The notes under the pieces: model-generated | The model's input: the letters and a program-made list of their open reading frames with translations, nothing else | The model's database searches: none | What the model was told of the DNA's origin: nothing | Assembly: GCF_003337425.1 (NCBI RefSeq) | Contig: NZ_QPJU01000002.1 | Location: 186,001-250,000, forward strand | Direction of reading: 5' to 3' | From: Extensimonas vulgaris | Lineage (GTDB): Bacteria; Pseudomonadota; Gammaproteobacteria; Burkholderiales; Burkholderiaceae_C | Length of the DNA stretch: 64,000 bases | Shown here: positions 56,699-64,000 of the stretch, piece by piece | Layout: each line of letters opens with the position of its first letter | How positions within the stretch are numbered: position 1 is the first letter of the stretch | Program-made: the position numbers and the translations under genes

Positions 56699-57363
56699 TT
56701 CTTTCCTCCCCTCTTTTGCGCTTGTATCTCGTCTGGATCCAAATAGCGAAAAGTCCGCGCTGTGGCATCCATTGTCAAACTGCCGCCGGCATCTTTACTG
56801 CTAGGGACGATGGAGATGTCATTCAACGTGACGATGCGCGGGAGATGCGCGATATCGGAAGCAAATTCACCGATGTCGTGATATTTGCCCGTGACCCGAA
56901 TGTTGATGGGCAGCTCTGCATAATAATCTCGTATTATTACCTGACCTGGGCGAAATAGATCGAACTGCAGGCTGCGCCCGAGTCCAGCCTGGTTGATGTC
57001 TGAAAGCAGGGCTGCCATTTCTGCTTTGCTCGGGAGTTGTTTTTCCAGCTGAATCACGTACTGCTGTATTTGTTCGCGTTGTTTTTTTAGCGCATCCAGG
57101 CTGACCGCCTTGACCAATTTTTTCTGGTAGTCTTCGCGTAATGCGACCTCTTTGTTTTGTTCGCTTTCCAGTTCTGCTTGGTAATCCGTCAGTTTGATGT
57201 ACCAAGAAAAAACTACTACTGCGATGACCAAGAAAAGGCACAACAATATTTTAGGAGCAATGGGCCATGTGGACGGATCTTTGGTGTCAAGGTTGGTGAA
57301 TTGCCGGCGCAATATGATTTGCAACGCTGCAAGATCAATTTTTTGTGAAAGTTTTTTTGCCAT
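56695..57363 (-). CDS. pilO: Type IV pilus assembly protein PilO
   Basis: A bitopic inner-membrane protein pairing with PilN. The 222 residues have one helix near 28-50 (KILLCLFLVIAVVVFSWYIK), a coiled coil (about residues 55-105) and a ferredoxin-like periplasmic domain (LPINIRVTGKYHDIGEFASD). The start ATG at 57363 follows 12 bp after pilN ends. It overlaps pilP. Confidence 0.95.
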   Translation of the reverse strand: MAKKLSQKIDLAALQIILRRQFTNLDTKDPSTWPIAPKILLCLFLVIAVVVFSWYIKLTDYQAELESEQNKEVALREDYQKKLVKAVSLDALKKQREQIQQYVIQLEKQLPSKAEMAALLSDINQAGLGRSLQFDLFRPGQVIIRDYYAELPINIRVTGKYHDIGEFASDIAHLPRIVTLNDISIVPSSKDAGGSLTMDATARTFRYLDPDEIQAQKRGGKK

Positions 57364-57375
57364 GGCTCACTTTCG

Positions 57376-57996
57376 TCAGTGTGCAGAGCTCGTTGTCTGC
57401 GCTACGTTGCCATCCGGCATAGATTTTTGTACCTCGCTGGAGCGCATCAGCTGAAAGCGTAAGCTGAAGGCGGCTACGCGCCGCTGGTCACGGGGGCTCA
57501 GGGAGACATTGCTGGCCACGATTTCAATCAGTTCGGGCTTGGAGAACCAAGGTGTGTTGCCGCTTAGATTGCGTAGTAATTCTGATATTCGCTCGTTGGA
57601 TTGCGCCATTCCCTGCATCGCTATGGTTTGCCCGGTCTGCTTGAGGCTGGTCACATAAACGCCCTCGGGCAGCTGGCGCGCCAGTTCATTGAGCAAATGC
57701 ACAGGAAGATTTCGATCTGCCTGTAAGTCTTCCACGGCTTTCTGGCGCGCGCGCAATGCGGCAATTTCTTCCTCGATCGAGGCAATCTCCTTGATTTGTC
57801 CTTCGAGGACTTTGATTTCGCTTTGCAAAAATCCGTTTCTTTCTTGCTGATCGCTGATTTTGTTCTGCAGCCAAAGGTAAATGAGTCCAGACGCAGCAAA
57901 GCCAGCCAATAGTGATGCGACCATCGCGGCTTGAAATAACTCACGCCGCCGCTTGTGCGCAGCTTCGCGATGCGGGAGTAGATTGATCAAAATCAC
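57376..57996 (-). CDS. pilN: Type IV pilus assembly protein PilN
   Basis: Forms the alignment complex with PilM and PilO. The family start INLLPHREAAHKRRRE is the cytoplasmic tail that binds PilM. A helix follows (AAMVASLLAGFAASGLIYLW), then a coiled coil and a periplasmic domain. The start is GTG at 57996, chosen because GGAGG lies 8 bp upstream and because it makes the protein begin like other PilN; it overlaps the pilM stop (GTGA). Confidence 0.95.
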   Translation of the reverse strand: MILINLLPHREAAHKRRRELFQAAMVASLLAGFAASGLIYLWLQNKISDQQERNGFLQSEIKVLEGQIKEIASIEEEIAALRARQKAVEDLQADRNLPVHLLNELARQLPEGVYVTSLKQTGQTIAMQGMAQSNERISELLRNLSGNTPWFSKPELIEIVASNVSLSPRDQRRVAAFSLRFQLMRSSEVQKSMPDGNVAQTTSSAH

Positions 57997-59072
57997 TGTA
58001 AAAACCTCCGCATGGCCAATCCGCACGCCGTCAAATAAGAAGGCGCTTCTCGTGCCATTTTCTTCAGGCGTACGGCACTGCCGATTTCCATCCCCTCGAA
58101 CGGATTGGCCACGCTGCAGGAAAACCCCGTTTGCTGGGTCACTGCTTCGGGCAGTCCCGGCAATGGTGCTGACCCTCCTGCCAATAGAATGTGATCGACA
58201 CGGTTATAGGGGGTGCTGGTGAAAAAGAATTGCAATGCCCTGCTGAGCTCTTGGGCCATGCTTTGCACGAACGGACGCAAGATGGTGGAGGTGTAATCTT
58301 CGGGGAGTTCACCATTGCGTTTTTTGCTCTCCGCTTCTTCTTGTGAGAAGCCGTACTGGCGTACGATCAGTTGCGTCAACTGAGCGCCGCCAAAGGCTTG
58401 GTCGCGCTCATAGAGAGAGTCGTCGTTGCGAATGACTTGCATGCTGGTCGTGAGCGCACCAATTTCGAACAAGGCCACCAAAGCGTCTTCGCTTTTGCCC
58501 GGCAGAGCCTTGATCAAGCGCCCTGCCGCGAGGCGGGCCGCGTACGATTCAATGTCCACGATCACTGCCTTGAGCCCGGCAGCTTCCGCCAAGGCTTGAC
58601 GGTCTTGCACTTTTTCGCGGCGGGATGCTGCGAGCAGTACGTCCACCTCTTCTGGAGCATTTTTGTTCGGGCCGATCACGCAGAAATCGAGGCTCACCTC
58701 ATCGAGAGAAAAAGGGATGTACTGGTTTGCCTCCGACTCCACCTGAACTTCCAGCTCTTGTTCCGTCATACCGCCCGGCAAAGTGATTTTTTTGGTGATG
58801 ACCGCCGACGACGGCAGGGCTAGTGCGACGTTCTTGGTGCGGGTGCTGCATTTGTGCACGAGACGTCGCAAGGCGCCAGCCACCTCGTCGAAGTTTTCGA
58901 TGTTCCCCTCGTTGACCCAGCCGCGTTCCAGCGTCTCGATGGCACAACGCTCCACAACCAAGCGGCCCGACTTGTCACGTCCGAGTTCGACGAGCTTGAC
59001 GCTGGAAGAACTGATGTCGATGCCGAGCAGCGGCGCTGGCTCTCGACGAAATAAAGACCCCAAAGAGATCAA
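57993..59072 (-). CDS. pilM: Type IV pilus assembly protein PilM
   Basis: An actin-like cytoplasmic ATPase-fold protein that binds PilN. The nucleotide-fold motifs are LLGIDISSSSVKLVEL, VALALPSSAVITKKI, ALVALFEIGALTTSMQVI and HILLAGGSAPLPGL. The proposed start is TTG at 59072, because AGGGGG lies 5 bp upstream and the product then begins MISLGSLFRREPAPL; this gives 359 residues, a normal PilM length. It is the first gene of a minus-strand pilMNOPQ operon divergent from the PBP1A gene. Confidence 0.95.
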   Translation of the reverse strand: MISLGSLFRREPAPLLGIDISSSSVKLVELGRDKSGRLVVERCAIETLERGWVNEGNIENFDEVAGALRRLVHKCSTRTKNVALALPSSAVITKKITLPGGMTEQELEVQVESEANQYIPFSLDEVSLDFCVIGPNKNAPEEVDVLLAASRREKVQDRQALAEAAGLKAVIVDIESYAARLAAGRLIKALPGKSEDALVALFEIGALTTSMQVIRNDDSLYERDQAFGGAQLTQLIVRQYGFSQEEAESKKRNGELPEDYTSTILRPFVQSMAQELSRALQFFFTSTPYNRVDHILLAGGSAPLPGLPEAVTQQTGFSCSVANPFEGMEIGSAVRLKKMAREAPSYLTACGLAMRRFLQ

Positions 59073-59479
59073 GATCGCCCCCTGTAACAACTCGCCAAAT
59101 CAATGCAACATAACTTCATACTGTCCGTGGATGCTATCAGCAAGATAGTTCCCGAACAAAATGTTTGCTGCTGATGACTGCGGATACGCGTTGTCAAAAG
59201 CAGACGAAACGCCAGCGCGGCTCGGTGCGGGCGCACAGGGCATGCGGCCATTGCGGCAAGTCCGCGCGCTGGCCGCCGGCATTGCGAGTGCGTGAAATGT
59301 CCAGAACATTTCCCCAACCAGCCCAAAAATGCACGAAACATCGGGGTTGGCGCGCAGTGACGCTGGCCAGGGAAATGCTTTTCATGCGGAAATGCGCATG
59401 AAATCAAATACTTACATGCGCTCAACAGCGCTCAAATGACGAATTTGGGATAATCCAAGGCTTTCGCTTCCGAGTCTCC
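59073..59479. other. Divergent regulatory region between pilM and the PBP1A gene
   Basis: About 400 bp with no gene; it must contain promoters for both the pilus operon and PBP1A. The plus-strand TTGGGATAAT at 59445-59454 is an extended -10-like element 25 bp before the PBP1A start; no convincing -35 was found. AT-rich patches near 59150-59170 and 59400-59415 could belong to the pilM promoter. No repeat family from this window is present. Confidence 0.45.
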
Positions 59480-61879
59480 ATGTCGCCTTCCTCGAATAAA
59501 GAGCCATCCGCCCCGGTGGCCTCAGCCTCCCGCCAGCGTCCTGCCTGGCTGCGCTGGAGCATGCGCATCCTCGTGTGGATAGGTGGACTATCGCTTGCCG
59601 GCGCGCTGGCCTTGGCGTTCGTCATTGCCGTAGCGTTGGCCATGGCCTATCCCAATCTGCCGGACGTTTCCGACCTCGCCGACTACCGGCCCAAGCTGCC
59701 GCTGCGCGTTTATTCAGCCGAGGGCGCGCTGCTCGGCGAGTTCGGCGAGGAGCGGCGCACGCTCACGCCGATCAATGAGATCCCCAAGGTGATGAAAGAC
59801 GCCGTGCTGGCGATCGAAGACACGCGCTTTTTCGAGCATGGCGGCGTCGATTACAAAGGCATGCTGCGCGCGGCGCTCGCGAACCTTGGCCATGTGAAAA
59901 GCCAAGGCGCTTCGACCATCACCATGCAGGTTGCGCGCAACGTCTATCTTTCTTCCGAAAAGACCTTTACGCGCAAAATTTATGAGATTTTGCTCACGTT
60001 CAAGCTCGAGCACTCGCTGACCAAAGACCAGATCCTCGAGATCTACATGAACCAGATCTACCTGGGCAATCGCGCTTATGGATTTGCCGCGGCTTCGGAG
60101 GCGTACTTTGGCAAACCGCTGAAGTCGATCACGATCGCCGAGGCGGCCATGCTGGCGGGCTTGCCCAAAGCGCCTTCGGCCTACAACCCGATCAGCAACC
60201 CCAAACGGGCACGGGCACGGCAGCTCTACATCATCGACCGCATGGAGGAAAACGGCTTCATCACGCCCGAGCAAGCCGCTGCCGCGCGCCAGGAGGTGGT
60301 AAAGCTACGAACCGCATCGGACAGCGCACGCGTGCATGCCGAATACGTGGCCGAGATGGTGCGTCAGCTGGTCTTCTCCCAATATGGCAATGAAGCCTAT
60401 ACGCGCGGCCTGAACGTCTATACCACCGTGAATGCGGGCGACCAGAATGTCGCGTACCAAGCTTTGCGCCGTGGCATCATGGACTATGAGCGCCGTCAGC
60501 ACTATCGGGGTCCCGAGCAGTTCGTGACTTTGCCCAGTGATCCGCAAGAGCTTGAAGATGCCGTCGACGATGTGCTGGCGGGCCATCCAGACAACGGGGA
60601 CGTGCTCGCCGCGGTGGTGCTCGAGGCGAGCCCGCGCAAAGTGGTAGCGCTGCGTGCCAACGGCGACCGCATAGAAATCACTGGCGACGGCCTCAAACCT
60701 GCGGAATCGGGCCTCAGCGACAAGGCCGCACCCAACATCAAGATTCGCCAAGGCGCCGTGATCCGCATCATCAAAACGCCCAAAAATACCTGGGAGATCA
60801 CCCAATTGCCGGAGGTCGAGGGGGCCTTCGTGGCCATCGATCCCAGCACAGGTGCCATCAAGGCCTTGGTGGGCGGCTTCGATTTCGAAAAGAACAAATT
60901 CAACCACGTCACGCAAGCCTGGCGTCAACCGGGTTCGAGCTTCAAGCCGTTCATCTATTCGGCAGCGCTCGAAAAGGGCTTCACGCCAGCCACGGTGGTC
61001 AACGATGCGCCGCTGTTTTTCGATGCCGGTGCCACTGGCGCGCAACCTTGGGAGCCGAAAAACTACGATGGCAAATACGACGGCCCCATGACCTTGCGCA
61101 CGGCACTGGCCAAGTCCAAGAACATGGTTTCGATTCGCGTGCTCCAGGCAGTGGGGCCCAAAACGGCGCAGGAGTGGATCACCCATTTCGGCTTCGAGGC
61201 CGAAAAGCATCCCGCCTATCTGACCATGGCGCTCGGTGCGGGCTCGGTCACGCCCATGCAGATGGCGACGGCTTATTCCGTCTTCGCCAATGGGGGCTAC
61301 CGCGTCAACCCCTGGTTGATCGCACGTGTGACCGACCACAAGGGGCGCGTGCTCTCCGAAACCAAGCCTCCCGCGCTCGATGACAGCGCACGCGCCATCC
61401 CCGCGCGCAATGCCTTCGTCATGGGCACCTTGCTGCAGGAAGTGACGCGTTCGGGCACGGCGGCGCGCGCGCAGGCCACGCTCAAAAGACCCGACCTCTA
61501 CGGCAAGACGGGGACGACCAACGATGCGATAGATGCCTGGTTTGCAGGCTACCAACCGACCTTGACCGCGATCACCTGGATAGGTTACGACACACCGCGC
61601 AACCTCGGCAGCCGCGAAACGGGCGGTGGTTTGAGCCTGCCGGTGTGGATTCGCTTCATGGAGCACGCGCTGCGCGGCGTGCCTGTTTCCGAGCCCGCGG
61701 TGCCGCCCGGCGTGGTGAACGTGGGCGGCGAGTGGTTTTATGAAGAATACGCGCGCAACGCCGGGGTGACCAGCCTGGGTCTCGACGGTGCTTCTGCTCC
61801 AGCCTCTACCGCAACGGCCCCTGCTGCGCCGCCTTCGAGCGAGGAGCGCAATCGCATCCTGGATTTGTTCCGCCACTGA
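59480..61879 (+). CDS. Penicillin-binding protein 1A
   Basis: Bifunctional peptidoglycan synthase of 799 residues. One N-terminal helix (about residues 30-55) is followed by the GT51 glycosyltransferase (catalytic Glu in VLAIEDTRFFEHGGVDYKGM; QGASTITMQVARNVYLSSEK; EIYMNQIYLGNRAYGFAAAS), a linker with an OB-like insert, and the transpeptidase with SxxK in QPGSSFKPFIYSAALEKGF, SKNM (SxN) and KTGTTNDAIDAWF. The tail is Ala/Pro-rich. Divergent from pilMNOPQ, the common order in proteobacteria. The symbol ponA or mrcA is used for orthologues. Confidence 0.96.
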   Translation: MSPSSNKEPSAPVASASRQRPAWLRWSMRILVWIGGLSLAGALALAFVIAVALAMAYPNLPDVSDLADYRPKLPLRVYSAEGALLGEFGEERRTLTPINEIPKVMKDAVLAIEDTRFFEHGGVDYKGMLRAALANLGHVKSQGASTITMQVARNVYLSSEKTFTRKIYEILLTFKLEHSLTKDQILEIYMNQIYLGNRAYGFAAASEAYFGKPLKSITIAEAAMLAGLPKAPSAYNPISNPKRARARQLYIIDRMEENGFITPEQAAAARQEVVKLRTASDSARVHAEYVAEMVRQLVFSQYGNEAYTRGLNVYTTVNAGDQNVAYQALRRGIMDYERRQHYRGPEQFVTLPSDPQELEDAVDDVLAGHPDNGDVLAAVVLEASPRKVVALRANGDRIEITGDGLKPAESGLSDKAAPNIKIRQGAVIRIIKTPKNTWEITQLPEVEGAFVAIDPSTGAIKALVGGFDFEKNKFNHVTQAWRQPGSSFKPFIYSAALEKGFTPATVVNDAPLFFDAGATGAQPWEPKNYDGKYDGPMTLRTALAKSKNMVSIRVLQAVGPKTAQEWITHFGFEAEKHPAYLTMALGAGSVTPMQMATAYSVFANGGYRVNPWLIARVTDHKGRVLSETKPPALDDSARAIPARNAFVMGTLLQEVTRSGTAARAQATLKRPDLYGKTGTTNDAIDAWFAGYQPTLTAITWIGYDTPRNLGSRETGGGLSLPVWIRFMEHALRGVPVSEPAVPPGVVNVGGEWFYEEYARNAGVTSLGLDGASAPASTATAPAAPPSSEERNRILDLFRH

Positions 61880-61928
61880 GCGTCGGCGCGCCTGCGCAGC
61901 TGCCCATGGTTGCTGTGTGTTTTAGGAG

Positions 61929-62714
61929 TCAGGCGCCCAAGCGGCCAATGAAAGCGCGAATGCGTTCGTTCGGCGGGTGCTTGAAAAACTCCGCCGGCGG
62001 CGCATCATGCACGATGCGGCCCTGGTCGAAAAACAGTACGCGGTCGGCCACCTCGCGCGCAAAGCCCATTTCGTGCGTGACCACGATCATGGTCATGCCG
62101 CCGCGCGCCAGCCCGCGCATCACGTCGAGCACCTCCTGCACCATTTCGGGGTCGAGCGCCGAGGTCGGCTCGTCGAACAGCATCACCTTGGGCGCCATGG
62201 CGAGCGCACGCGCGATGGCTACGCGCTGTTGCTGCCCGCCCGACAACTGCCAGGGGTATTTGTGCGCATGCGCCTGCATGCCCACGCGGGCCAGCAGTTC
62301 GAGGGCCAGCGCATTGGCTTCGGGGCGCTTCAGGTGGCGCAGCCGGCGCGGCGCCAGCGCCACGTTGTCGAGCACGCTCATGTGGCCGAACAGGTTGAAC
62401 TGCTGGAACACCATCCCGACCTCACAACGTTGCTGCTGCAGGGTGGCCGGGTCGTCGGTGACGGGAACGCCCGCGATGCGGATGCTGCCGCTGTCGTGCG
62501 GCTCGAGCCGGTTGATGGCGCGCAGCAGGGTGCTCTTGCCCGAGCCTGAAGCGCCGATGATGACGCTCACCTCACCCGCATAAAACTGCGTGCTCACGTT
62601 TTTCAGCACCTGATGGTTGCCAAAGGACTTGCTGACGTTCTCGACCTCGATGTAGGGCACGCCACGTGTGGTGGGTGCGGCCGTTGTCGTGTCGGAGAGG
62701 CGGGCGGCCGTCAT
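61929..62714 (-). CDS. Amino-acid ABC transporter ATP-binding protein (GlnQ-like)
   Basis: A polar amino-acid family ATPase of 261 residues. Walker A is [20 protein letters not shown], the Q-loop lies in [19 protein letters not shown], the signature is [17 protein letters not shown], Walker [16 protein letters not shown] and the H-loop [14 protein letters not shown]. About 20 N-terminal residues ([20 protein letters not shown]) are extra to the usual start. The ATG at 62714 overlaps the permease stop by 4 bp. Gene order: binding protein, permease, ATPase. Confidence 0.95.
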   Translation of the reverse strand: MTAARLSDTTTAAPTTRGVPYIEVENVSKSFGNHQVLKNVSTQFYAGEVSVIIGASGSGKSTLLRAINRLEPHDSGSIRIAGVPVTDDPATLQQQRCEVGMVFQQFNLFGHMSVLDNVALAPRRLRHLKRPEANALALELLARVGMQAHAHKYPWQLSGGQQQRVAIARALAMAPKVMLFDEPTSALDPEMVQEVLDVMRGLARGGMTMIVVTHEMGFAREVADRVLFFDQGRIVHDAPPAEFFKHPPNERIRAFIGRLGA

Positions 62715-63493
62715 TGCAAGCGCCCCTCGATGTCCAAGCGTTGCTCCAGCGCATTCGAGACCTGCGTCACCAGCGTGGTGAGCAGCAGATACGTGAGTGC
62801 CACGGTGCTGAGCGTGGCCACGGGTTGGAACGTGGCCGACTGGATGCGGTTGCCCACGTTGGTGAGTTCGACGACGCCGATCGCGTAGGCCAGCGACGAA
62901 TCTTTGAGCAGGGCGACGAAGTTGCTCACCAGCGGCGGCAGGGCGATCTTGAACGCCTGCGGGAACACCACGTCGAAAAACACATGCCGGCGCGTGAGGC
63001 CCAGCGCCCGCGCCGCTTCGGTCTGGCCCCGCGGCACGGCCAGCAGGCCGGCGCGCAAAGCCTCGGCGTTGTATGCGCCCACGTTGAGCCCCAGCGCCAG
63101 CACCGCAGCCGCAAACTCCGGTAGATTGAGCCCCGGGATCAAGGCCGGCAGCGCGAAGTAAACGAACAGAATCTGCACCAGCAAGGGCGTGCCGCGCATG
63201 ACCCAGATGTAAAACCCCGCGACGCGGCGCAGCGGGGCCCAGCGGGCCGTGCGGGCAAGCGCTGCACACACGCCCAGCACCAGCCCCAGCGTGCCGCTGA
63301 GCAAGGTGAGCCACAGCGTAGTGCGCGCGCCGTCAGAAAAAGCCTGCGCGTTTGGGCCGATCGGCTCGGGCAGCAAAGCCAGCAACTGCCCCAGCAGGGC
63401 CAGGGCCAGCACCATGAGAATGACGGCGGCCACCAACGTGGCGTTGCTGCGCTGCGAGCGGCTCCAGTGCGCAGGCCAAAGGGCGGTCAACAT
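62711..63493 (-). CDS. Amino-acid ABC transporter permease (HisM/GlnP family)
   Basis: A 260-residue inner-membrane permease with about five to six helices. The family signatures [39 protein letters not shown] and [20 protein letters not shown] (the EAA loop contacting the ATPase) are visible. It sits between the binding protein and the ATPase genes and overlaps the latter. The specific amino acid is not deducible. Confidence 0.93.
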   Translation of the reverse strand: MLTALWPAHWSRSQRSNATLVAAVILMVLALALLGQLLALLPEPIGPNAQAFSDGARTTLWLTLLSGTLGLVLGVCAALARTARWAPLRRVAGFYIWVMRGTPLLVQILFVYFALPALIPGLNLPEFAAAVLALGLNVGAYNAEALRAGLLAVPRGQTEAARALGLTRRHVFFDVVFPQAFKIALPPLVSNFVALLKDSSLAYAIGVVELTNVGNRIQSATFQPVATLSTVALTYLLLTTLVTQVSNALEQRLDIEGRLQ

Positions 63494-63529
63494 GCAGGTC
63501 GTAAAGCGAAGGCGGCAGCGTTTGCAGAC

Positions 63530-64000
63530 TCAGTGGCAACGCACGTCTTCGCCGAAGTATTTTTGCGATAAGGCGGTGTAGCTGCCGTCGGCCATGGTTT
63601 GCGCAAGTGCTTTGGACCAGGCGTCGGCAAGCGCCTGGTTGCCCTTGGCGACGGCCGCGGCGATGCGCTCGACGAACACCATGTCGCCGAGCTTCATGCC
63701 GGCGTTTGGAGCCTTCGCGATCATCTCTTTGGCCACGAAGCGGTCAGTGACCCAGGCATCGACGCGGTGCGAGAGCAGTGCGCTGCGGGCATCGACGTCG
63801 GTGGGAAAGTTCTTCATCTCTTTGATGCCAGGGATTTTTTGCACGCTCTCGAGGTAACTCGTGCCCGTCTGCACGGCCACCACCTTGCCGGCCAAGTCCT
63901 TGGCGCTGCGGATCGCCGGATCGAGCGACACCACGATGCCGCCCGAGCAGTAATGCGGGGCAGTGAAGGTGACGGCCTTGGCGCGCTCGGGCGTCACGCC
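63530..64000 (-). CDS. Amino-acid ABC transporter substrate-binding protein, C-terminal part (partial)
   Basis: The gene runs off the right window end; the last ~157 residues are present. They show the type-II periplasmic binding fold: RAKAVTFTAPHYCSGGIVVS, AKDLAGKVVAVQTGTSYLES, DARSALLSHRVDAWVTDRFV and ADGSYTALSQKYFGEDV at the C-terminus. The ATG at 63997 is internal. It is followed by the permease after 36 bp. A Cys pair may form a disulfide; the ligand is unknown. Confidence 0.9.
   Translation of the reverse strand, partial: GVTPERAKAVTFTAPHYCSGGIVVSLDPAIRSAKDLAGKVVAVQTGTSYLESVQKIPGIKEMKNFPTDVDARSALLSHRVDAWVTDRFVAKEMIAKAPNAGMKLGDMVFVERIAAAVAKGNQALADAWSKALAQTMADGSYTALSQKYFGEDVRCH

Overview
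The window is a GC-rich chromosomal segment of a betaproteobacterium, most likely Burkholderiales, family Comamonadaceae. The evidence is the gene set and order (pilMNOPQ-aroK-aroB-dgt, the proteobacterial GshA type, purE-purK, rnb-tonB-aroE-mtgA) and about eight copies of a ~55-bp palindromic repeat (core resembling CTTGCGCTTGATNNAT) that I associate with Acidovorax, Polaromonas and Rhodoferax-like genomes. I saw no rRNA, tRNA, CRISPR array, prophage or intact transposase. Both window ends cut genes (glnE at the left, an amino-acid ABC binding protein at the right).

Layout. 1-2361: 3' part of glnE and a degenerate HD-GYP protein. 2362-7822: a gene-poor stretch, a four-gene minus-strand efflux operon (DUF1656, HlyD, NodT-type outer-membrane factor, FUSC pump) and a miniature element. 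7951-10039: TPP riboswitch and thiC. 10040-12534: a chemoreceptor gene flanked by two inverted copies of a 161-bp element, then a YkgJ cysteine-cluster gene. 12626-17632: Fur-like site, feoA, feoB, a Cys-rich membrane protein and a DinG-type helicase. 17633-20799: an exonuclease and a DAHP synthase gene set between clusters of non-coding repeats. 20800-32397: PAS-GGDEF-EAL protein, purU, gshA, kup, benE, gshB, a manganese (yybP-ykoY) riboswitch with a TerC gene, and a secreted hydrolase. 32416-42412: GDSL-like lipoprotein, Sua5, purK, purE, thioredoxin-TPR co-chaperone, phospholipase A, Rep-type helicase, ruvC. 42424-52007: mtgA, aroE, tonB, rnb (one overlapping operon), a PglL/Wzy-type membrane protein, dgt, aroB, aroK. 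52004-59072: an Ig-like lipoprotein gene and the pilMNOPQ operon. 59480-64000: PBP1A and an amino-acid ABC transporter.

Most genes are housekeeping: nitrogen control, thiamine, iron, glutathione, purine and shikimate pathways, DNA repair, cell wall and type IV pilus assembly. Operons are tight, with many 4-bp ATGA/GTGA start-stop overlaps.

The unusual content is small mobile-like DNA. Two different palindromic families (P1, 161 bp, three copies; P2, 158 bp, two copies) each have constant length, terminal inverted repeats and 4-bp flanking duplications of CTAG/TTAG/CCAG type, which makes them look like non-autonomous MITEs. One P1 copy sits in frame inside the Sua5 gene and adds 55 codons just before the PSAN motif. 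Copies of the Comamonadaceae repeat overlap the coding sequences of purK and aroE, encode the signal peptide of a small secreted protein, and appear to supply the translation start of dgt. The best candidate for something undescribed here is this use of palindromic repeats as coding and translational raw material.
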